Positions 11,189 through 18,701 of a DNA stretch of 64,000 nt are shown one piece after another; positions within the stretch are counted from its first letter, which is position 1; every line of letters begins with the position of its first letter. Source of the DNA: Streptomyces sp. KL109B (lineage in GTDB: Bacteria > Actinomycetota > Actinomycetes > Streptomycetales > Streptomycetaceae). A model generated the notes under the pieces. That model had not been told where the DNA came from. It did no database searches and saw only the letters and a program-made list of their open reading frames with translations. The DNA is taken from positions 124,001 through 188,000 of the forward strand of contig NZ_JASERL010000007.1 of the NCBI RefSeq assembly GCF_030766935.1, given 5' to 3'. The position numbers and the translations under genes were made by a program.

Positions 11189-11338
11189 GCCGAGTAGGCC
11201 CCGACCCGCCCAGGGGCTGAGTAGGGCCTGGCCCGCCCGGGGACCGAGCAGGCCCCGGACCGACCGGGGGCCGAGTAGGGACCAGTCCGACCGGGGGCCG
11301 AGGAGGCCCCGACCCGACCGGGGACCGAGCAGGGTTCG
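11189..11338. repeat. Degenerate ~27-bp tandem array 3' of proS
   Basis: Five to six imperfect units of about 25-29 bp share the pattern GACCGGGGxCCGAGxAGGxCC, for example ACCGACCGGGGGCCGAGTAG and ACCCGACCGGGGACCGAGCA. The array ends 18 bp from the proS stop codon, so it would be transcribed as the proS 3' trailer. Confidence 0.7.
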
Positions 11339-11356
11339 GCCCCCGGGGGTGTGGCG

Positions 11357-13057
11357 TCAGGGGGTGAGGCGGGATACCGCCTCGGCGACCGTGAGTTCTT
11401 CGCGGTCGCCGGTGCGGCGGTCCTTGAGTTCTACGATGCCGTCGGCGCTGCGGCGGCCCGCGACCAGGATCTTCGGGACGCCGATCAACTCGGAGTCGGT
11501 GAACTTCACGCCGGGGGAGATGCCCGGGCGGTCGTCGACCAGGACGCGGACACCTGCCGCCGCCAGCTTGTCGGAGACTTCGAGGGCCAGCTCCGTCTGG
11601 AGGGCCTTGCCGGCCGCCACCACGTGGACGTCCGCCGGGGCGATCTCGTCCGGCCAGACCAGGCCCTTGTCGTCGGCGTGCTGCTCGGCGAGGGCCGCGA
11701 CGGCGCGCGAGACCCCGATGCCGTACGAGCCCATCGTGACGCGCACCGGCTTGCCGTTCTGGCCGAGGACGTCGAGCTGGAAGGCGTCGGCGTACTTGCG
11801 GCCGAGCTGGAAGATGTGGCCGATCTCGATGGCGCGGTCGAGCTTGAGGCCGGTGCCGCAGGCGGGGCAGGGGTCGCCTTCCTGGACCACGACCACGTCG
11901 ACGTACTCCGAGACCTCGAAGTCACGGCCCGCGACGACGTTCCTCGCGTGCACGCCGTCCTTGTTGGCGCCGGTGATCCACGCGGTGCCGGGGGCGACCC
12001 GCGGGTCGGCGATGTACGTGACCTTCTCCAGGCCCTGCGGTCCGACGTAGCCGCGGACCAGGTCCTCGCGGCCCTCGAAGTCCTCGGCGGTGACCAGCTC
12101 GACGGCGGCCGGGGCGAAGTGCGCCTCGACCTTGTCCATGTCGACCTCGCGGTCGCCGGGTACGCCGACCGCGACGATCTCGCCGTCGACCTTGACGAGG
12201 AGGTTCTTGAGGGTCGCCGAGGCCGGGACCTCCATGTACGCGGCGAGCGTCTCGATGGTCGGGGTGTCCGGGGTCGGGACCTCCACCAGGGCCGGAACAC
12301 CCTCTGCGTCGACCGGCTGTACCGCGAAGCCGACCGCCTCGGTGTTCGCCGCGTAGTCGCAGTTCGGGCAGTCCGCGAAGGTGTCCTCGCCGGCCGCGGC
12401 CGGGGCCAGGAACTCCTCCGACTTCGAGCCGCCCATCGCGCCCGCGGTCGCCGCGCAGATCCGGTAGTCGAGGCCGAGGCGCTCGAAGATGCGCTGGTAC
12501 GCGGCCCGGTGCAGCGCGTACGACTCGCCGAGGCCCTCGTCGGAGAGGTCGAAGGAGTACGAGTCCTTCATCTGGAACTCGCGGCCGCGCAGGATCCCGG
12601 CGCGGGGGCGGGCCTCGTCGCGGTACTTGGTCTGGATCTGGTAGAGGATCACCGGCAGGTCCTTGTAGGACGTGCACTGGTCCTTGACCAGCTGGGTGAA
12701 GATCTCTTCGTGGGTCGGGCCCAGCAGGTAGTCGCCGCCCTTGCGGTCCTTGAGGCGGAACAGCTCGGCGCCGTACTCCTCCCAGCGCCCGGTCGCCTCG
12801 TACGGCTCCTTCGGAAGCAGAGCGGGGAGCAGGACCTCCTGGCCGCCGATGGCGTCCATCTCCTCGCGGATGACGCGCTCCACATTGGCGTAGACCCGTC
12901 GGCCGAGCGGCAGCCAGGACCAGACACCGGCGGCGGTGCGGCGCACGAAACCGGCGCGGACCAGCAGCTTGTGGCTGAGGACTTCGGCGTCCGCCGGGTC
13001 GTCGCGCAGTGTCTTCACCATCAATCGGGACATGCGCTGGACCTGGACCTTGGCCAT
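11357..13057 (-). CDS. proS: Proline--tRNA ligase
   Basis: 566 residues, a class II aminoacyl-tRNA synthetase charging tRNA-Pro. It has the bacterial type with an internal editing insertion. Motif 2 region is in FRLKDRKGGDYLLGPTHEE, motif 3 is GSYGIGVSRAVAAL near residue 445, and the C-terminal anticodon-binding domain begins PADVHVVAAGK. The middle ~170 residues (about 230-400) are the YbaK-like editing domain, including FAPAAVELVTAEDFEGRED. A CxxC-containing segment (DCPNCDYAANTEAV) marks the insertion start. The start MAKVQVQRMSRLMVKTLRDD is typical. The gene has its own promoter space (13058-13135). Confidence 0.97.
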   Translation of the reverse strand: MAKVQVQRMSRLMVKTLRDDPADAEVLSHKLLVRAGFVRRTAAGVWSWLPLGRRVYANVERVIREEMDAIGGQEVLLPALLPKEPYEATGRWEEYGAELFRLKDRKGGDYLLGPTHEEIFTQLVKDQCTSYKDLPVILYQIQTKYRDEARPRAGILRGREFQMKDSYSFDLSDEGLGESYALHRAAYQRIFERLGLDYRICAATAGAMGGSKSEEFLAPAAAGEDTFADCPNCDYAANTEAVGFAVQPVDAEGVPALVEVPTPDTPTIETLAAYMEVPASATLKNLLVKVDGEIVAVGVPGDREVDMDKVEAHFAPAAVELVTAEDFEGREDLVRGYVGPQGLEKVTYIADPRVAPGTAWITGANKDGVHARNVVAGRDFEVSEYVDVVVVQEGDPCPACGTGLKLDRAIEIGHIFQLGRKYADAFQLDVLGQNGKPVRVTMGSYGIGVSRAVAALAEQHADDKGLVWPDEIAPADVHVVAAGKALQTELALEVSDKLAAAGVRVLVDDRPGISPGVKFTDSELIGVPKILVAGRRSADGIVELKDRRTGDREELTVAEAVSRLTP

Positions 13058-13135
13058 GATTCTTGACTCCTGCGACGAAAGGGTGATGTCAGGAGGTTAG
13101 CCGGGCGGCGGGTGCGGCCGGAAATCGGTTCCGGG

Positions 13136-13705
13136 TCAGCGGATCGCCGGGCGCCGCAGCGGGAGTGGCGCGCCCATCACCGCGTACGGGCGCGGGGCGC
13201 TCGGGAACAGCACGTGCCGGGCCAGGTCCTCGTAGCCGAGCGAGCGGTAGAGGCCGCGGGCCGGGCTGTCGAAGTCGATCGCGGAGAGGATCGAGCGGGG
13301 CTGGGCGGCGCCGTCGGTGATCGAGGTGATGAGGGTGCGGCCGATGCCGCGGTTCTGGTAGCCGGGGTGGACGTGCAGCTCGGTGATGACGAAGGAGTCG
13401 TCGAGCCAGTGGTCCTCGCCGCGGGCGCGCAGGTACGGCTCGACGACGGTGGACCACCAGTGGGCGCGGTCGTTCGGCATGCCGTACACGAAGCCGACGA
13501 GGCGCCCTGTGTCGGTGGTGGCGCCGAGGGAACGGGCGCCGGGGTACGTGATGTGCCGCAGCACGATCTGGCGGCGTACGGCGATCTCGTCGTCGGTGAG
13601 CCCGAACGCGTAGGCCTGCACGGCGAGCGCCTCGTCGACACGGCTGCGCAGGTCCAGGGGGCCGATGGTGACGGCGCGGTCGTCCGTACGGTTCCGATGC
13701 GGCAT
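13136..13705 (-). CDS. GNAT family N-acetyltransferase
   Basis: 189 residues from the ATG at 13705. The acetyl-CoA binding motif A is clear: ELHVHPGYQNRGIGRTLI around residue 117 (Q/RxxGxG). A C-terminal motif B-like segment ARGLYRSLGYEDLARHVLF follows. N-terminal residues ~20-45 form the variable acceptor-binding region. The acceptor substrate cannot be told. It is transcribed in the same direction as the upstream NB-ARC/TPR gene, 44 bp away, so it may be co-expressed with it. Confidence 0.88.
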   Translation of the reverse strand: MPHRNRTDDRAVTIGPLDLRSRVDEALAVQAYAFGLTDDEIAVRRQIVLRHITYPGARSLGATTDTGRLVGFVYGMPNDRAHWWSTVVEPYLRARGEDHWLDDSFVITELHVHPGYQNRGIGRTLITSITDGAAQPRSILSAIDFDSPARGLYRSLGYEDLARHVLFPSAPRPYAVMGAPLPLRRPAIR

Positions 13706-13749
13706 GCCCGGAGGGTATCGCGGTGGCCGGAGACCCGGGACCGGCATGG

Positions 13750-16188
13750 TCATCCGTGATCGCCGCCGCGCCACCGGCGCAGGGTCCGCTCGGCGACGCG
13801 CGTGTCCTCGTCGTCGGGGCCCAGGACCCCGCGCATGTCCGCGGCGGTCTGCTTCAGGAGCCGGGCGGCGCGGGTCCTGGCGCCCGTCTCCCAGAGGCAC
13901 ATGGCGAGCTTGCCGGCGGCGAGGAGGGTGTCGCGGTGCTCCGGGCCGAGGCGGGCCGTGTCGTCCGCCAGGACGCGCTCCTGCCAGTTCCTGGCCTCCT
14001 CGTACCGTCCGGCCTCCCAGAGGCAGTTGACGAGGTGGTCGAGGGAGTCGATGAAGAGAGGGTGGTGCGCGCCGAGCAGTCGTTCGTTGTCGGTGGCCGC
14101 GCGTTCCAGGAGCGGGAGCGCCGCTTCGGCGCCACGCGTGTACCAGTAGCTGAGGGCCAGCGAGGTGCGCGCGTGCAGGGTCTGCGCGTTCGACTCGCCG
14201 AGATGGCGCTCGCTGTCCGCCAGGACCCGCTCCCGCAGCGGGACGGCCTTGTCGATCATGCCGTTTTCCAGGTAGCAGGCGGCCAGGTTGTGATGGGCGA
14301 GGATCGTGTCCGGGTCCCCGGCCCCGACGTGGCGTCGGTAGTCGGCCGCCACCCGCTCCTGCAGGCCGAGGGCGTCGGAGGCGTACGCCGGGCCTGCGCT
14401 TCGATACAGGGCCACCAGCTCCTGCTGGGCCTCCAGGGTGCGTTCGTGCTTGCGTCCGTAGGAACGGACGCAAGCGGCCACGGTGCGCTTCTGAAGTGCG
14501 ATGCCCTCCGTCGTACGACCGGTCTTCACATAGCAGTCGGCGAGACTGGACCGGAGCGCGAAGCGGCGGGCTCGACCGGCGCCCGGGGTTTCCCTCGCGT
14601 CGGTCAGCGCCTGCTCGAGGACCGCGATGGCCTCGTCCACGCGGTCGGTCACCCGGTACGCGTCGGCGAGGAACGAACGCGCCCCCAACGTGGCGAGGTG
14701 GGTGTCGCCCAGGCAGGCCCGCCCCCGCCGTACGAGGCCTTCCCAATATGCGGTCGCCGTCCCGAACATGCCGCGGTTGAGCCAGCTCGCACCGGCCGTG
14801 AACATCAGCTCGTGCCCGTCGGGCAGCCAGAGGTGATCTCCGCCGTGCTCGGTCAACGCCTCCGTGTTGGTCCGCAGTACGGAGGCGAGGGCGGGGTCGT
14901 CGGTGTCGTCCTCCGGCCAGATCTCCAGCAGGGCGTCGGCCGCCGCCCGGACGACGGCGCCCGCCTCCTGCTCGGGCACCGACTCGCGTACGGCGCGCGC
15001 GGTGAGGGCGTGGATGCGGACGCCCTGTGCCGGGTCGCCGGTCTGGTGGGTGAGGAGCGCGTAGCGGTGCAGCAGCCGCATGGCCGATCTCGCCTCGGCC
15101 GCGTCCCGCCCGTCGAGGAAGTCGGTCACGGCCCGCGTCTCCCAGAACGCCTCGGGGTGACCGGTCGGCGACAGATACGCGGCGAGCCGGGCGGCGGGCT
15201 CGGCGAGGCCCACCGGGCGGGCCCGCTGGGCCGCTTCGAGGGAGAGCGTGAGGGCGGCGGCGACCTCCCGGCCGTAGCCCTCGCCGTCGCCGCCGTCGCG
15301 CGGCAGCGCCTCGTCGAGGCGGGTGCGCCGGTCGGCGAGACGGGTGAGGTAACTGCCGCACGGCAGGCCCTCGTTGATCATGTAGGCGGCGGCGTAGCCG
15401 AGGGCCAGGGGGAGGTGCCCGAGTGCCTCGCACAGCTGCCCGGCCGCCTCGTCCGTCCCGTCCGTCCCGTCCGTCTCGTCCGTCTCGTCGAGGAGTCGCG
15501 GCTCCTCGGCCTCGTCGAAGCGGGCGCGCAGGTAGTCGACGCTTTCCGACGCGTCGTAGGGGTCGACTTCGAGGACGGCGCGACCGCCGCCGCGCAGTGC
15601 GGCGTCGCGGCGGCGGGTGGTGGCGAGGACCCGTCCCCGTGCCGCGCCCGCGGCCGGTGGCCACCAGCCGTCGAGGGCCGCGGGTTCGGCGATGTCGTCG
15701 AGGACCACCAGCCAGGAACGGCGGCTGGTGGCGAGCCAGTCGAGGAAGGCGCGGGCATCGGCCTCGGTGCTCTCCCCCACGGCCCGCGACGCCCGGACCG
15801 CGCGGGCCGCGTCCGCGTACTGGGGCAGCAGCCGGTCGGGGCGGGAGGCGTCCAGCCATACGACGAGGTCGGTGCCGGCGGACAGTGCGTGGCGGGCGCG
15901 TTCGGCGACCAGTTGGGTCTTGCCGACGCCGCCGCCTCCGGTGAGCACCGCGGTGTGCGCGGAGCCGCCGATACGTCGCCGGAGCGCGGCTCGGGGCTGG
16001 AAGGCGGTGGCCTCGTCGGGTACGGCGCCGATGCGCAGCGGCCAGGTCAGGGGTTCGCGGGGCGACGGCAGGACGAGGGTGCCGATGGATCCCGCTTGGA
16101 ACAGTCCGCCGTGCACGTCGCCTCCGGAGAAGCTGTTGTGCGTTTCGTGCGCTTCGTGCGTTTCATGCGTCTCATGCCTGTCGACCAT
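13750..16188 (-). CDS. NLR-like STAND protein: amyloid-like motif, NB-ARC NTPase, TPR repeats
   Basis: 812 residues. Residues 4-17 are a His-Glu-Thr repeat (HETHETHEAHETH). Residues 18-36 read NSFSGGDVHGGLFQAGSIG, which fits the Gly-hydrophobic-Gln-x-Gly core of bacterial amyloid signalling motifs resembling RHIM. Walker A is GGGGVGKT (84-91) and Walker B is WLVVLDD; a P-loop arm with GHLPLAL is the GLPL-type NB-ARC motif. From about residue 460 to the end, repeated helices of ~42 residues (LGxxHxxTLxA...A..L) are tetratricopeptide repeats. Residues near 235-250 contain an acidic DETDETDGTDGTDE tract. Such architectures act as oligomerising sensors, often in immunity or programmed death. A strong GGGGGAG ribosome-binding site precedes the ATG. 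Confidence 0.9.
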   Translation of the reverse strand: MVDRHETHETHEAHETHNSFSGGDVHGGLFQAGSIGTLVLPSPREPLTWPLRIGAVPDEATAFQPRAALRRRIGGSAHTAVLTGGGGVGKTQLVAERARHALSAGTDLVVWLDASRPDRLLPQYADAARAVRASRAVGESTEADARAFLDWLATSRRSWLVVLDDIAEPAALDGWWPPAAGAARGRVLATTRRRDAALRGGGRAVLEVDPYDASESVDYLRARFDEAEEPRLLDETDETDGTDGTDEAAGQLCEALGHLPLALGYAAAYMINEGLPCGSYLTRLADRRTRLDEALPRDGGDGEGYGREVAAALTLSLEAAQRARPVGLAEPAARLAAYLSPTGHPEAFWETRAVTDFLDGRDAAEARSAMRLLHRYALLTHQTGDPAQGVRIHALTARAVRESVPEQEAGAVVRAAADALLEIWPEDDTDDPALASVLRTNTEALTEHGGDHLWLPDGHELMFTAGASWLNRGMFGTATAYWEGLVRRGRACLGDTHLATLGARSFLADAYRVTDRVDEAIAVLEQALTDARETPGAGRARRFALRSSLADCYVKTGRTTEGIALQKRTVAACVRSYGRKHERTLEAQQELVALYRSAGPAYASDALGLQERVAADYRRHVGAGDPDTILAHHNLAACYLENGMIDKAVPLRERVLADSERHLGESNAQTLHARTSLALSYWYTRGAEAALPLLERAATDNERLLGAHHPLFIDSLDHLVNCLWEAGRYEEARNWQERVLADDTARLGPEHRDTLLAAGKLAMCLWETGARTRAARLLKQTAADMRGVLGPDDEDTRVAERTLRRWRGGDHG

Positions 16189-16246
16189 GTCTCCCCCTCA
16201 CAGTCCCGCGGCCCGCCCCGGCCCGGTCCGGTCGCCGGGCCGCCGC

Positions 16247-17095
16247 TCAGAACAGCACGCTCATGAACGCCCCGACCTCCTCGAAGCCGACGCGCCGGTA
16301 CGCGGCTCGGGCCGGGGTGTTGAAGTCGTTGACGTAGAGGCTGACGACGGGCGCGACGTCGGCGAGGGCGTAGCGCAGGACGGCCGCCATGCCGGGGGCG
16401 GCGTAGCCGCGGCCGCGGTACTCGGGGGCCACCCAGACGCCCTGGATCTGGCAGGCCTGATCGGTGGCGGCGCCGATCTCGGCCTTGAAGACGACCTTGC
16501 CGTGCTCGTCGATGCGGGCGAAGGAGCGTCCTGAGCCGACGAGTTCGGCCACGCGCGCCTGGTAGAGCAGGCCGCCGTCGCCCGCGAGCGGGGAGACGCC
16601 GACCTCCTCGGTGAACATCGCCACGCACGCGGGCATGATCGTGTCCATCTCGTCCTTGCGGATGCGGCGGACGTACGGGTCCGGGGCGATGTCGGCGGGC
16701 ATCCGGTCGGTGACCATCAGCGGCTGGTGGGAGCGGATCTCGCGGGCCGGGCCCCAGCCGGGTTCGAGGAGTTGCCACAGGCGGGCGGTGGGTTCCGCCG
16801 GGCCGACGATCGAGGAGCAGCGGCGTCCTGCGCGGCGGGCGCGGTCGGCGAAGCCGCGGACGGCGCGGTCGGTGGCGCAGATCGGGACGAGGTTGGCGCC
16901 CGCGTAGCAGAGCGACTCCAGCATGCCGTCCTCGTACCAGCCCCACATCTCGCCGCCGAGCCGCCACGGGTCGAGGCCCGCGACGCGGACGCGGGCCGTG
17001 ACGAAGGCGTTGGCGACGGGCTCGCGGTCGAGGACGGCGAGCGCGGCGTCGAGGTCGCTCGGTTCGAGGACCCGGGTGGTGGTCTGAGTCAACAC
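16247..17095 (-). CDS. DUF4081/GNAT family N-acetyltransferase
   Basis: 282 residues from the GTG at 17095 (VLTQTTTRVLEPSDLDAALA). The N-terminal half matches the DUF4081 arrangement (EPVANAFVTARV near residue 25; GGEMWGWYEDGMLESLCYAG). The C-terminal half is a GNAT domain with GVWVAPEYRGRGYAAPGMAA near residue 225 and NDFNTPARAAYRRVGF as motif B. DUF4081-GNAT genes are regularly found next to ispG in Streptomyces, as here; the substrate is unknown. No strong ribosome-binding site is visible. Confidence 0.88.
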   Translation of the reverse strand: MLTQTTTRVLEPSDLDAALAVLDREPVANAFVTARVRVAGLDPWRLGGEMWGWYEDGMLESLCYAGANLVPICATDRAVRGFADRARRAGRRCSSIVGPAEPTARLWQLLEPGWGPAREIRSHQPLMVTDRMPADIAPDPYVRRIRKDEMDTIMPACVAMFTEEVGVSPLAGDGGLLYQARVAELVGSGRSFARIDEHGKVVFKAEIGAATDQACQIQGVWVAPEYRGRGYAAPGMAAVLRYALADVAPVVSLYVNDFNTPARAAYRRVGFEEVGAFMSVLF

Positions 17096-17219
17096 GTGCG
17101 GAGGGGCCTCACCAGATGGGCTACTGATCTCCGCACTGTACCTGGCGCTCCGCGGGTGTGGCGGGTTACCGGGAGCCGGGGCCGCCCTGACCGTTGGCGC
17201 GCCTGCGACGTGGCTGGGC

Positions 17220-17262
17220 GCGCAGTTCCCCGCGCCCCTGAAAGGGGCGCGGGGAACTGCGC
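17220..17262. terminator. Perfect 20-bp inverted repeat (dispersed Streptomyces hairpin)
   Basis: GCGCAGTTCCCCGCGCCCCT (17220-17239), loop GAA, and its exact complement (17243-17262). Hairpins of this AGTTCCCCGCGCCCCT type recur across Streptomyces intergenic regions, in my recollection. It lies between ispG and the GNAT gene, both minus strand, so it probably protects or terminates the ispG transcript or is a mobile palindrome. Confidence 0.75.
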
Positions 17263-17325
17263 GAACGGGACCATCGGCGCGACCGGCAGCCGCCGACGCA
17301 ACGCCCCCGCGGGCACCCACGCAAA

Positions 17326-17357
17326 AGGCCCGCCGCCCCGGAGGGAACGGCGGGCCT
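17326..17357 (-). terminator. ispG terminator hairpin
   Basis: AGGCCCGCCG (17326-17335) pairs with CGGCGGGCCT (17348-17357), a 10-bp perfect stem with a 12-nt loop, 14 bp beyond the ispG stop. On the minus strand it is followed by TTTTGC. Confidence 0.65.
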
Positions 17358-17371
17358 CAGCCGCACACGGT

Positions 17372-18529
17372 TCAGCCGGCGACGGACACCGACGGTTCGC
17401 CGGAGGCGATGCCGTCCTTCTCCATCTGCTCGGCGATCTTCATCGCCTCGTCGATCAGCGTCTCGACGATCTTCGACTCGGGCACGGTCTTGATGACCTC
17501 GCCCTTGACGAAGATCTGGCCCTTGCCGTTGCCGGAGGCGACGCCGAGGTCGGCCTCGCGGGCCTCGCCGGGACCGTTCACGACGCAGCCCATGACGGCG
17601 ACACGGAGCGGGACCTCCATGCCGTCGAGGCCGGCCGTGACCTCTTCCGCGAGCTTGTAGACGTCGACCTGGGCGCGGCCGCAGGACGGGCAGGAGACGA
17701 TCTCCAGGCGGCGCGGCTTGAGGTTGAGGGACTCCAGGATCGCGTTGCCGACCTTGATCTCCTCGACGGGGGGAGCGCTCAAGGACACCCGGATCGTGTC
17801 ACCGATGCCCTCGGCGAGCAGCGCGCCGAAGGCGACGGACGACTTGATCGTGCCCTGGAAGGCGGGACCGGCCTCGGTCACACCCAGGTGCAGCGGGTAG
17901 TCGCACTGCGCGGCGAGCTGCCGGTACGCGTTGACCATGACCACGGGGTCGTTGTGCTTCACCGAGATCTTGATGTCGCGGAAGCCGTGCTCCTCGAAGA
18001 GGGAGGCCTCCCAGAGGGCCGACTCGGCGAGGGCCTCGGGCGTCGCCTTGCCGTACTTCTGGAGGAGGCGCTTGTCGAGGGAGCCCGCGTTGACGCCGAT
18101 GCGGATCGGCGTGCCGTGGTCCTTCGCAGCCTGCGCGATCTCCTTGACCTTGTCGTCGAACTGCTTGATGTTGCCCGGGTTCACGCGGACCGCGGCGCAG
18201 CCGGCCTCGATGGCCGCGAAGACGTACTTCGGCTGGAAGTGGATGTCGGCGATGACCGGGATCTGCGACTTGCGCGCGATGACGGGCAGCGCGTCGGCGT
18301 CGTCCTGCGTGGGGCAGGCCACGCGGACGATCTGGCAGCCGGAGGCGGTGAGCTCGGCGATCTGCTGCAGCGTGGCGCCGATGTCGGACGTGCGCGTCGT
18401 CGTCATCGACTGGACGGACACCGGGGCGTCCCCGCCGACCGCCACGGTGCCGACCTGGATCTGGCGGCTCTTGCGCCGCTCGGCGAGCTTGGTCGGTACC
18501 GACGGAATGCCGAGAGAAATCGCAGTCAT
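17372..18529 (-). CDS. ispG: 4-hydroxy-3-methylbut-2-en-1-yl diphosphate synthase (flavodoxin)
   Basis: 385 residues from the ATG at 18529 (MTAISLGIPSVPTKLAERRK). IspG is the [4Fe-4S] enzyme that reductively opens MEcPP to HMBPP in the non-mevalonate isoprenoid pathway. Visible signatures: SVQSMTTTRTSDIGATLQQI, the TIM-barrel segment IRIGVNAGSLDK, and the Fe-S ligands in CPSCGRAQ and MGCVVNGPGEA. It is one of three clustered minus-strand genes with the site-2 protease and dxr, another gene of the same pathway. Confidence 0.97.
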   Translation of the reverse strand: MTAISLGIPSVPTKLAERRKSRQIQVGTVAVGGDAPVSVQSMTTTRTSDIGATLQQIAELTASGCQIVRVACPTQDDADALPVIARKSQIPVIADIHFQPKYVFAAIEAGCAAVRVNPGNIKQFDDKVKEIAQAAKDHGTPIRIGVNAGSLDKRLLQKYGKATPEALAESALWEASLFEEHGFRDIKISVKHNDPVVMVNAYRQLAAQCDYPLHLGVTEAGPAFQGTIKSSVAFGALLAEGIGDTIRVSLSAPPVEEIKVGNAILESLNLKPRRLEIVSCPSCGRAQVDVYKLAEEVTAGLDGMEVPLRVAVMGCVVNGPGEAREADLGVASGNGKGQIFVKGEVIKTVPESKIVETLIDEAMKIAEQMEKDGIASGEPSVSVAG

Positions 18530-18631
18530 CTGCTGTGCAACCCCAAGGAGTGGATCGAGTCCAGAGGCTTCCGAGATTACGTCACCGGCGCACGGCCCAG
18601 CACATCGCGCCCCGGCAAACCCCCTCAACGA

Positions 18632-18666
18632 GGGACGGCCCGGCACCAAGGGTGCCGGGCCGTCCC
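18632..18666 (-). terminator. Perfect 16-bp hairpin after the site-2 protease gene
   Basis: GGGACGGCCCGGCACC (18632-18647), loop AAG, GGTGCCGGGCCGTCCC (18651-18666). It lies 35 bp beyond the stop of the minus-strand protease gene and 100 bp upstream of ispG, so ispG probably has its own promoter. Confidence 0.75.
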
Positions 18667-18701
18667 GAACAACGTACGAACACCCCGTGTCCGGGGCCTG
18701 A

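Larger units (their letters stand above)
10698..11356. other. 659-bp gene-free, repeat-rich region
   Basis: No coding sequence is supported between the pseudokinase gene and proS. The stretch contains two identical 50-bp repeats, two short degenerate units of the form AGAAGCTCGAAT between 10790 and 10840, a partial repeat at about 11069-11099, a perfect hairpin at 11008-11034 and a minisatellite-like array at 11189-11338. It therefore combines the 3' ends of two convergent transcription units with mobile or expanding repeats. Confidence 0.75.

Noticed and set aside
13136..15859. Single long minus-strand protein of 907 residues spanning the GNAT and most of the STAND gene
   Set aside because: Only its last 189 residues make a coherent protein (the GNAT); the rest is an out-of-frame reading of the NB-ARC/TPR gene, which has its own start and ribosome-binding site.
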